NCBI RefSeq assembly: GCF_000315625.1
Contig: NW_005434565.1
Location: forward strand, 112,374-176,373
Source: Guillardia theta CCMP2712
Taxonomy: Eukaryota > Cryptophyceae > Pyrenomonadales > Geminigeraceae
Direction: 5' to 3'
Length of the DNA stretch: 64,000 bases
Shown here: positions 23,701 to 32,727 of the stretch, piece after piece
How positions within the stretch are numbered: position 1 is the first letter of the stretch
Layout of the letters: each line of letters starts with the position of its first letter
The notes under the pieces: model-generated
What the model saw: the letters and a program-made list of their open reading frames with translations, nothing else
Database searches by the model: none
What the model was told of the DNA's origin: nothing
Program-made: the position numbers and the translations under genes

Positions 23701-26700
23701 AAGTAGCAAGAGTGGAAGAGCAGAGGAGGAGGAGAAGGAGAAGAGCAATAGGCACGGGTAGGAGGAGGCTGCTCACCGAGCTGCCGCACGGAAGCACAAC
23801 ATGGCGACAGGGAATGCAAAGCGAGGAGGAACAGACTTGATATGACTGAAACTTTCATCCTTGCTGGCACCCATCGCTCGATTCATCGCCTCGAGATTGT
23901 ACAACTGCTCCTCGTCATCGCAAAGTCTCCTCCTCCCCTCGCCTGCTCCTGCCCTTGATCCTCCTGCTCTTCCTCGCTCCAGGCCCTGCTCCTCTCCTCC
24001 CCTCTCCTGCTCCTCCTGCTCCTGCTCCTCCTGCTCCTCTCCTCCTCTCGCCTGCTCCTGCTCCTCCTGCTCCTCCTGCTCCTCCTCTCTCCTGCTCCTG
24101 CCCTTGATCCTCCTGCTCTTCCTCGCTCCAGGCCCTGCTCCTCTCCTCCCCTCTCCTGCTCCTCCTGCTCCTCCTGCTCCTGCTCCTCTCCTCCTCTCGC
24201 CTGCTCCTGCTCCTCCTGCTCCTCCTCTCTCCTGCTCCTGCCCTTGATCCTCCTGCTCTTCCTCGCTCCAGGCCCTGCTCCTGCTCCTCCTGCTCCTCTC
24301 CTCCCCTCTCCTGCTCCTCCTGCTCCTGCTCCTCCTGCTCCTCTCCTCCTGCTCCTGCTCCTCCTGCTCCTCTCCTCCTCTCTCCTGCTCCTGCCCTTGA
24401 TCCTCCTGCTCTTCCTCGCTCCAGGTCCTGCGCCTGCTCCTCCTGCTCCTCTCCTCCTCTCGCCTGCTCCACCGCTCTCTCCTCCTGCTCCTCCTCTCTC
24501 CTGCTCCTCCTGAATGCTCACCTGGAGCTTGTCGTCTCCTTGCTCGCGGTAGAGCCAGTAGGTGGATGCCTGCCAGCATTTCAGCATTTGAGCATACGCG
24601 AGAGATTCTTGTGCTACCTCTCTGCTGCACTCTTGACGGAGCCATTTGAGGACTTGCGCTCCACTGCAGGATGCACGCGAAGGTCAGGGGGAGGAAGGAG
24701 ACGACGAGGAGCCAGGGGAGATGTGGGGGTGGCGGGGGTAGCGGAGGAGGAGGGCAAGACAGGTCACTTTTTCTCGACTCTCTCAGGGCTGAAGGCAAAG
24801 TGCGTCATCTCCGGAATATCCTGAAGAATTGTTACGAGTTGACTGAGAAGCTTCAGGTCTCTCACTTGAGTCCTTTTGAGCATGTACCCTTGCATGACAC
24901 AGTCTTTGTGCCAACAGATCATCACCTGCAAAATCATCGTCGTCAACATCGTTCCCCCCCCGCCCCCTCCCCACCACCAACACCAACACCACAATCATCG
25001 GCATCATGATCATCATCATCACCACCACCACCACCACCACCATCACTATCACTATCCTCGTCATCATCATCATATTCCACGTAGTCGCCGTCTTCATCCA
25101 TGGCTGAACATCCTCTCACACCTCAGGGACGGAAGCGATCACGTTGTCCAACCAGAGGTCAAGGTACGAGTGCAGGCTCATAACCTCAGGGTCCCTTACA
25201 TACAGCGACACACATGGATGTCCGCTCGACCCGAACACCTTGAGGGCCAAGTCAGCCAACCACCAGCAAAGTGTCTTCTCCTCCTTCTCCTCCTCCTCCT
25301 CCTCACCATCACGTCGGACCCCAGCAGCATCTGCATCCCTCCGAACCTCAGACGACACATGCGGAGAATGCTTCACACAAGGTGGTCAGAAGGAGGGAGG
25401 AGGGAGGGCTCGGAGTACCTCTCTTCCTGCTCCTCCTCCTCCTCGCTGCTGTCAGATTCTTCCACCTTGAGGTGAACCTTGCTCGCATTCACATCATGCG
25501 CTGGTGTTCGTGAATGCTGTTCCCCCTTCTCTTCCCCTTCCTCCTCCTTGGCATCTCGGAAGCTGTTGGTTTCCTTCCCGTCTCCTCTTTCATACACAGA
25601 TATCGCAAGGGGGCCCTGCCACTCCTGGTTGATGTTCTCCTCCTGCTGCTGCTCCAAACTCTCGCTTCTCCGGGAAGGGACCTGACAACACATCAGACGT
25701 TTACTTTTCAATCGATCACGGAGCATCGACCTGTCTCTTGCGGGCAGACGTGCTCCCAGGGCACTCCGGCTCCTCGTCTTCCCAAACCAGTTTCTCTGTC
25801 ATCTTCACGCTGTCGAGCCTCTCTGTCTCGCTGGCAGATAAGACCCTGTTGTACAACGCTCGCTGCAAGTTTCGGTTCTGCTTTGCTCTACCCGTGAACT
25901 TGTCAGAGCAAAGGAGCAGAGAATGGCAGTTGAGTTTCACCTCTTGGAACAAGATTTCTTGGGTTTCTTCCACGAGTTCTGGTCGGAAGCATCTGGAGGA
26001 CCTGGAGTTCCCTCTGCCAAAGTCAATGGTCAGGATTCGCGAGCAAGGAGCCTCCTGTCTTCTTCACCTTCCGCGCTGTGCTTGCTCATCCTTCCCACCG
26101 AGTCGATGAAGAGGGTCTCCCCGACCTGAAGAGGTTGAGGGGTGAGGGGAAGGAGAGGAGGCGAGGAGCAAACTTACCCTGTGGACGGCGAGGGAGACCT
26201 GATCATCCGAGTAGGGAAGTGAGAGGATTTGCTTCATGCTCCCTGCCATCCCCCGTTATGGTCGTGCACAACAAACATCCCTGTCGCTCTACCAGCCTGA
26301 GCGATGATCTCCAGGTCACCTTCTGCCTGCGAGAAAGAGCCGTCGTAGGTATCTCCACTGAAGTTGTTCACTGCTCTGTCATCTTTGTTCCTCTCTGCCT
26401 TCCAGCCCATGACCTCTCTGACCATGACTGCTCCAAACATTCAGCAACAGCATCGAATGACAAATGTACTCGTCTGCCGACTACCTTCAGGCCCTCTCTC
26501 CCCATACTTCTCCACCTTCCAACAAGACATCAGCTGCAACTGCAGCAGCGAGGATTCTCAAGAAAGATCTCACCTTGTTCGCCATCGACAGTTTCTCTGC
26601 GTCCTGAGAAACCCAAGACAAGCAAAGCGCCTGCTGGTTTCGCGAGTCTTCAGCCTGCAAGAGGCCATAACTCCCCTCTGCTGCAGCTTGCGAGATCGGC

Positions 26701-27215
26701 AGGGCAGAGAGATCAAGGTTTCTCCTCTGCAGAACGTTGGGAGAGCTCAACGCATCTCCTTCTGTTGAGTTCGCTCTCACGACATTCAAGGATAGAACGT
26801 TTTCCTCACCCGGCCTCCAGAACTTAGTCTGTTCGTTGGTGGAACCCCATGCCATGCTGGGGCTTTCGTAGTTGCCATGCTCGTCGTATCCCTGAGAAGA
26901 GGGTGAGGGCAGGAAGCAGACGATGAAGGGCACAGCACCACACACTTGCCTGCTGAATGCGAAAGGTGGAGACGGGAGGGACGAGCGGATGAGGGCGAGA
27001 GAAGAAGGAGAACGACATCCCAGCACTCGTTCGCTCCTCACCTCCCTGATCGCTCCTTTGGTGTTTTCAGACTCTCACGTACGAGTTGATGCTGGTAGAA
27101 AACTTCAGGGCTGCTGTCGTCGTTCAAGGCCTTCAATTCGATCACGAGGCCATCGGTTCGACCTCGATTGAATCCTTGGATGCTTGTTGGGCCAGCATCG
27201 CATTGCTTCGCTCTC
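20760..27215 (-). CDS. EDRF1: EDRF1-like TPR protein, multi-exon
   Basis: The joined exons resemble erythroid differentiation-related factor 1, a conserved TPR-containing protein present in animals and plants; its role outside blood cells is poorly defined. Reading downstream on the minus strand: LSMANK (~26595), MKQILSLPYSDDQVSLAVHR then VGETLFIDS (~26240-26100), and HPCVSLYVRDPEVMSLHSYL with DLWLDNVIASVPEV (~25240-25110). Then come CWHKDCVMQGYMLKRTQ (~24925) and a CWQASTYWLYREQGDD exon (~24580-24525). The exons after that (23.9-20.8 kb) are helical and TPR-like, for example ALRHYEKATSYFAFHGSYVD and AENQLRKCMHICGSEVVKVL. The last exon is 20843-20760. A possible N-terminal exon lies near 27215-27080. 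The exact start and several junctions are unresolved, and a second short gene at 26.5-27.2 kb is not excluded. Introns are often about 50 bases, but one holds a 0.5-kb minisatellite. Confidence 0.7.
23940..24520. repeat. Intronic CTCCTG minisatellite with a 32-bp cassette repeated four times
   Basis: A pyrimidine-rich array (CTCCTG/CTCCTC units on the plus strand) fills one intron of the EDRF1-like gene. Inside it the cassette beginning CCCTTGATCCTCCTGCTCTT recurs at about 23952, 24101, 24241 and 24393, a higher-order period of 140-152 bp. The transcribed strand product is purine-rich. Long arginine/glutamate open frames over it are repeat artefacts. Confidence 0.85.
24990..25075. repeat. CAT/CAC triplet microsatellite
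   Basis: Runs of CATCATCAT and CACCACCAC form a near-continuous triplet repeat inside an intron of the EDRF1-like gene. Confidence 0.7.
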
Positions 27216-27219
27216 ACTC

Positions 27220-28876
27220 AACTCTAAACTCTAAATTCTAATCTCCCTCCTACGTCTGTTCCATTGAAGCTTCTCATCAGCACCCTTCTCTCGACCAACC
27301 AGACACCCAGCAGGTTTACTCCCCAATCCCTTGCTGCATTGCTTTCTTCGTACTGTTCGTCACAATAGCATCTTAGCTCTCACAGACGTTCGTCTTCCTT
27401 CTACCCATCTATCCTCAGCATCTGGCGACACCTCATTCCCCGTCCTGCCCATTCTTTCTCTCCTCCTGCCTTCTATCCGCCATTACACACTTACCTCGAG
27501 CATGGAAAATTCCTCAGTCAAGTTCTTGGTCATACAAACGTTTAGTTAATGATCAATTTCAGTCAAAAATTTAGTTGATGGATCAACTTGGGAAAAAGTA
27601 TCGACTTTGCCAGCCCACCTCAGGAGAATGATTGAACGAAAGAAGAGGCAGACAAATATTACTGCAAATCTAATTACCCAGAGCCAGCCTGGGTCTTTTG
27701 CTCTGAGGTGAGCTGCCTATCGCTGTCCCGTTCAGTGAGGGGATGAGGTTCCACCAATGCATGCGTTACGGCCCCAAAACTGATATTTGCGGTAGTAAAG
27801 CGATGGAGAGACAGGGTGGGTGATGGCGAAAATGTCGGTTAGAATATTTCAGGGGAAAAGGGGGTACTGCATGGTTATCAAGGGGGTGGGGTTAAAAATT
27901 CTGAACAGGTAGGGTTATCCATTTATAAAAGTTGTGGGCGGACATTTTTAGCCAGGGTGGAGGTGGTATGGAATTGAAGGGAGTAGAGGGGGTTGGGGTG
28001 GTAGGTCCACTCCGGAAGTAAAACTTTTCTTTCGGTGAGGGGCTTCCCGTTGGTGTTGAAATAGAGAAATTCTGTATTCTGCCACATTTACTAGAAACAA
28101 CATACTATAATTGAGTAATAATGTATATAATTCAATAAATTTAATGTGTAAATCAGTTTTCTGGGATCTCTTTTTTTGCTGTATTCAATTTCTTCTTCCG
28201 TCCAAAGGACCTTGTCGCAAAATTCCTCCTGTCCTCAACCGAAAACGCCCCCCCACCCCCACGTCAGCAAACCCCCTCTAAAACCATGGTGACTTTAACT
28301 ACCCCCATATTATCCATCTATCACCCCACCTTTTACCAGGAACCCTTCCGGTTCCAACAGCAAAGTCACCCCTGACCCCTTCCCTGAGACTAGGTGATAC
28401 CACCGGTTCCGTTCTCGTCGAGCGACCCCACAGGTGAACTATTTACGGTACCCCTATTTTCCCCAATGACTACCCTCTCTTTCCCCAGAAGGCACAACCA
28501 CCGTACCCTACCCTTTATCATTTCAACCCCTACAGGCTTTCCCTCCACCCGCAATGCCATCCAAGTAAACCCGAGCACTATACCTACTTCGTCTTCTTCA
28601 TACCACCTGCTTTCCTCCCCCCTTTCCTCTCCAAAACCAACCTCTCCTATTTCTCTCTCTCAGTCCTCCTCCTTCCCTAACTTCCTTCTTCTCCAGCTCA
28701 TCCAATTACTTTTCCCTTCTTTTCTGTTTCACACAAACGATTTCCATTGCCATCGCAAATTCATCCTCTCGAACACCTTTCATTATTCAACATCACCAAG
28801 TCTGCTCCCCCTGTCTGGTGCAGCACCCCAGGGAGATTAGTATACTGTTCTGCAGTCTCTTCAACTAGCTTCAGAG
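27220..28876. other. Divergent spacer with G-run islands and pyrimidine-rich promoter region
   Basis: No gene is supported. The left part is unique sequence. The section 27750-28060 is rich in GGGGTGGGG and GGGTTA-type runs; 28230-28400 carries the complementary CCCC-rich runs. The last 400 bp before the NEK start are strongly pyrimidine-rich. The spacer must contain the promoters of the EDRF1-like gene (leftwards) and the NEK gene (rightwards). Confidence 0.6.
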
Positions 28877-30239
28877 ATGGTCGCATTTGGTGAATCGGGG
28901 AAGCTCTCGGAATTCAAGAACCTCACCCTCATCGGGAAAGGATCGTTTGGGAAAGTTTATCGAGCTGTTCGTCTGTCGGACAATATCGAGTGAGTCTATT
29001 CCTGAGCGTCTCTCGCGCCCAGTACTGACTCACTGCTGCAGGTATGCCCTCAAAGAGCTGGACATGCGCCCAATGCAACAGCGAGAGAGAGAAGATTGTG
29101 TTAACGAAGTTCGCATCCTTGCCTCCAGTACATGCAATCCTTACATTGTCCGTTATTTCGATGCCTTCATGGAAGGCGAAAGCCTCTGGATTGTCACTGA
29201 ATTGGCAAGAGGAGGCGACATGGACGCCAAAGTCAAGCGGCATCAAAAGCGTGGGGAGTACATGCCTGAAGATATGATCTGGAACTTCTTCATTCAGATT
29301 TGTCAGGGTTTGAAACATCTGCACTCAGCCAATATTTTGCACCGGGACATCAAAGCTCCCAACATCTTCATCACAGGTCCGCGATCGGTGAAAATTGGCG
29401 ACATGGGTGTGGCCAAGTGCACGAGGAGCGGCATGGCGCGGACGCAGATTGGAACGCCTTACTACATGTCCCCTGAGCTATGGAGAAACCTTCCATACGA
29501 TCAGAAGAGCGACATCTGGTCGCTGGGGGTGCTCATCTACGAGTTTGCTGCCCTCAAGCATCCGTTCCAAGCACAGAACGAGCGGCAGCTGTACGAGCGA
29601 GTGATGCGAGGTGCCTACCCTCCCATCCCTCGATGCTACAGCCCGGAACTAGCGAATGTGATCAGAATGATGCTGACTCAAGATGCTTCGAAGAGACCCA
29701 CCACGGATGAGCTCCTTGCCCTCCCAGCAGTCCAGAAGCACTTGGAAAGTGCTGAGACAGCTATGGAAGACATGATCTTCAACAAGGAGTGTCTTGTTGG
29801 CACAATTCAGGTTCCCAGGATCCTCACGCATCTACGAAACAGACTGCCAGGATCCAAGTATGAGCACGACAGCAGGGACATTGGGGAGAACGGCCCAGTG
29901 CCAACCTCACGGAGCTCGGAAGGTAGAACGAAGAGACGTAAGGACCGGGGCAGCGTGATCAAGAGCATGGATGAAGGATTAATCAGGAGGTCGAAATCAG
30001 AAGCTCTTGAAGCCCTTAACTCGGAGTTTTTCTCCAAGAAACATGATTCGCTGCTCCAGAGAAACAGATCGGAAGTGAGTGTCCTCCCAAAGATTCCCTA
30101 CAACATGGCGAAGAATGCAGAGATCGTGAGGATCAGGAGGGACGATGTGCTTGGACGATTACCTCCCATCCCTACGGCCGGCTCGAGATACAGCAGGCAG
30201 GAATTGAGAGCATTCCATGATAGACGACGACCGTGGTGA
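28877..30239 (+). CDS. NIMA-related (NEK-like) serine/threonine kinase, 436 aa
   Basis: The product is a protein kinase of the NEK type, a family tied to cilia, basal bodies and mitosis. Two exons, 28877-28989 and 29042-30239, are joined across a 52-base intron. The kinase domain shows a glycine loop IGKGSFGKVY (residues 19-28), the lysine in YALKEL (Lys42), HRDIKAPN (138-145), and GTPYYMSPELW in the activation segment. The metal-binding triplet is DMG (158-160) in place of the usual DFG. The domain ends near residue 275. The C-terminal ~160 residues are basic and Ser/Arg-rich with no recognised fold. It converges on the HDAC gene with 149 bp between stop codons, and its 3' UTR probably overlaps that of its neighbour. 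Which NEK subfamily it belongs to cannot be told by eye. Confidence 0.9.
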
Positions 30240-30388
30240 GATGAACTTGTAGAAAATTCAACCCTTTCCCATTGATGTAATTTAGTCTTAATGTGCGATT
30301 TCACTTGTTCGAGTACAGAGTAACTTCTTTTCAAGGATGTCAACTTACTAATAAAAAGAGAACAATCTACTCGTTGTCTATGTACATG

Positions 30389-32092
30389 TCAATCGCTCGC
30401 CCCATTCCCTTCAAGCGCCTTGCTGCTGCTGAGGCATCTCCAGAACCCTTCCTGGGCCCTCTTGGTGGAATCGATCGCGTCCTGGAACACTGGTTTTGGA
30501 GCAGGCACTTCATCTGTACCCTGGAAATCTTCCAGCAGATCTGTTTGAAGGAGGGCACAGGTGCACGCGGCAACCGACTGGCTCGTGGCTCTAAGACTGT
30601 AGCCCCCCTCCAGAACGAGCACGACTTTCCCTCCTGCCAGTTGCATGCAAGCTTGCGTCATCTTGTAGTAGCACGACGGTGTCACTTGGCACCCACCTAG
30701 TGGGTCACCTTGCGCGGCATCGAACCCAGCGCTGATGAGGACAAGGTCCGGGCGGAATTCTCTTCCTATCGGGAGGAGGAGCTGGTCGAGGACGGCGAGG
30801 TACTCGGCGTCTCCTGCTCCAGGCTTAGGCCAAGCCACGTTGACCGTGAAGCCTTGTCCCTCGCGAGTGCCGCAGGAGGACGAACTGCCGTCGGGGCCTC
30901 CCGGATAGAAAGAGCCTCTGTCATGACGATGGACGGAGAAGAAGAGGACGGACGAGTCCTCAAGAAACATCTTCTGTGTCCCGTTACCATGATGCACATC
31001 CCAGTCGAAGATCAAGATCCTCTTGGCCCACTGCCTCAGCTTCGCTTCCCGTGCCGCTACAGCAACGTTGCCGAAGATGCAGAAACCCATAGCACATGCG
31101 GGCAGCGCGTGATGTCCTGGCGGTCTGACAGCACAGAGCGCCCTTCCAAGTGCGTTGGAGGCGACCATCCTTGTGGCCTCGACCACGGACCCAGCAGCCA
31201 GCAGGGCACACTCCCGAGACTGCGGGCAGAGGTAGACAGAGTTCATCTTGGACGCGATGTCGTCGAGCTCCTTCTGCTCCTCCGGCAACGAGCAGATGGT
31301 GTGCACGTACCCAGCTGCGTGCACAGATGAGAGCTCCTCGGGCCTCGCGAGACGGGCTCGCACCAACTCCATCCTCTGCAGGAGCCCGTGCTGCGCGAGC
31401 TCGGCATAGATGTAGGAGAGGCGGAGCGGCTGCTCGGGGTGAAAGCCGTGGGGCGATTCATGCAGCTCCATCCGTCTGTCGTACACGAGTCCAACTCTGA
31501 ACCGTGGGAGGGTGTCGTGCACAGACTGGTGCGAGCCGACGAGGTCCTGAGGCTCCATACTCAACCACTTGTCGATCTTCTTACTGTCTCTCGTCGAAGG
31601 GCTGGTGCGCGTGCCAGCAGCCTGAGGCTTGACGGCTGGGCTTCCGTTTGGTGCGGAGGCGACGGAGACGTTGATGACTTCGAGCTTGTCGGGGCGAACG
31701 AGATGGCCGTGAAGGGGTTGGCAATCAAAGAGCCTCCTCCCCTTCACTGTCCCGTCATTCTTCCCCACGGCCTCTCGGTACCTCACGCCCACCCAGAAGC
31801 CTATCGGGAGATTCTCTACCTCGCCGATGAAAGCTACCTCACCCTCCTTGCCCTCCACGCGGCAAAGCTGCCCCACACGCAGCTTGGCCGCTGCACTTGC
31901 GAACTCAGCAAGAGCTTGGCTTGAAAGCTGCTTCTTAGCCATCATGTGCGCCCGCACTCGCTCCTCCTTCCATGCAGCGACAGACGCATGCGCGTTTGGC
32001 TTCAGACCATCATCATCGCCTCCTCTGATATTCTCGTTCACAACCGCAAGCTCCCTCATGGCGAGCTTGTCCTCGCCGTCGTTTCCTTGCAT
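30389..32092 (-). CDS. CAP-Gly domain fused to class II histone deacetylase, 567 aa, intronless
   Basis: This is a zinc-dependent lysine deacetylase with an N-terminal microtubule-binding module. Residues 71-140 form a CAP-Gly domain, with GFWVGVRY at 98-105, GKNDG at 110-114 and VRPDKLEV near the end. This resembles the CAP-Gly of tubulin cofactor B. Residues 198-520 are an HDAC domain of HDAC6/HDAC10 style: PPGHHA (catalytic His327/328), DWDVHHGNGT (zinc ligands Asp365, His367), SAGFDAAQGDPLGG (Asp458) and LEGGYSL (Tyr498). All expected catalytic residues are present. The ATG at 32092 is the first in-frame one after a stop. The likely substrate is acetyl-tubulin or another microtubule-associated protein; that is inference from the domain pair. 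The gene has no introns, unlike its neighbours. Confidence 0.93.
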   Translation of the reverse strand: MQGNDGEDKLAMRELAVVNENIRGGDDDGLKPNAHASVAAWKEERVRAHMMAKKQLSSQALAEFASAAAKLRVGQLCRVEGKEGEVAFIGEVENLPIGFWVGVRYREAVGKNDGTVKGRRLFDCQPLHGHLVRPDKLEVINVSVASAPNGSPAVKPQAAGTRTSPSTRDSKKIDKWLSMEPQDLVGSHQSVHDTLPRFRVGLVYDRRMELHESPHGFHPEQPLRLSYIYAELAQHGLLQRMELVRARLARPEELSSVHAAGYVHTICSLPEEQKELDDIASKMNSVYLCPQSRECALLAAGSVVEATRMVASNALGRALCAVRPPGHHALPACAMGFCIFGNVAVAAREAKLRQWAKRILIFDWDVHHGNGTQKMFLEDSSVLFFSVHRHDRGSFYPGGPDGSSSSCGTREGQGFTVNVAWPKPGAGDAEYLAVLDQLLLPIGREFRPDLVLISAGFDAAQGDPLGGCQVTPSCYYKMTQACMQLAGGKVVLVLEGGYSLRATSQSVAACTCALLQTDLLEDFQGTDEVPAPKPVFQDAIDSTKRAQEGFWRCLSSSKALEGNGASD

Positions 32093-32727
32093 GACTCTCT
32101 CGCCCGCTGGCTCAGCTCATCTGCAAGAGAGGAAATCAGCGCTGCCTTTACTCATTCAACTTGTCGAGCGAATGAAAGCTGGTGATCACCCTCCTCCTTC
32201 CTCAACCTTCTCCAGCAGCACCTCGAAACACTATCTCTCCTTCCTTTCCTTCCTCCCCTCCCTCTCCTTCCTCTCCCTGCCGGATGTACCTGCTGTACCT
32301 GCTGTACCTGCTCATGACTGCTGTACCTGCTGTACCTGCTCATGACTGCTGTACCTGCTGTACCCGCTCTTCTTGCATCTCTTCTCCTCCCCCCTCCCTG
32401 CATCCCGCGCACTCTCCTCGCATCCCGCCTTCCCCACCTCGCCCGCTCCCTTCAGTCCCGGCCTGCCTCAGACCCACCTAGACAAACTCGGATGCGACTG
32501 CATGGTTTTTCGGGGAGAGCAAGCAAGGGGTGAAGAGGAGGAGGGGGTCGAGGGAGAGGAGGAGGAGGAGGAGTAGTAGTAGTAGTAGTAGTGAAGAGGA
32601 GGAGGAGGAGGAGGAGCCAAGGAGGAGGAGGAGTGAAGAGGAGGAAGGGGTCGAGGGAGAGGAGGAGGAGGAGGAGGAGGAGATGGAAAGGAGGAAGAGA
32701 GACTAGTTGAAACCGATAGGCACGATA
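32093..32727. promoter_or_regulatory. Divergent spacer between HDAC fusion and 32.7-kb gene
   Basis: The spacer lies between two outward-facing genes and holds a TGTACCTGC repeat (32284-32369) and a long purine-rich block (32520-32700: GGA, GAGGAG and AGT triplets). No defined promoter element was recognised. Confidence 0.4.
32284..32369. repeat. TGTACCTGC nonamer repeat
   Basis: The nonamer TGTACCTGC is repeated about seven times and is twice interrupted by TCATGACTGC. It sits about 190 bp upstream of the HDAC-fusion start codon. Confidence 0.85.

Noticed and set aside
23773-24798. 341-residue Arg/Glu/Gly-rich open frame
   Set aside because: Repeat artefact of the CTCCTG minisatellite in the EDRF1-like gene; only its ends overlap real exons.
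32093-32200. An upstream ubiquitin-like exon that would make the CAP-Gly part a complete tubulin cofactor B
   Set aside because: An acceptor-like CTCTTGCAG exists upstream, but reading from it in the required frame meets a stop at once.
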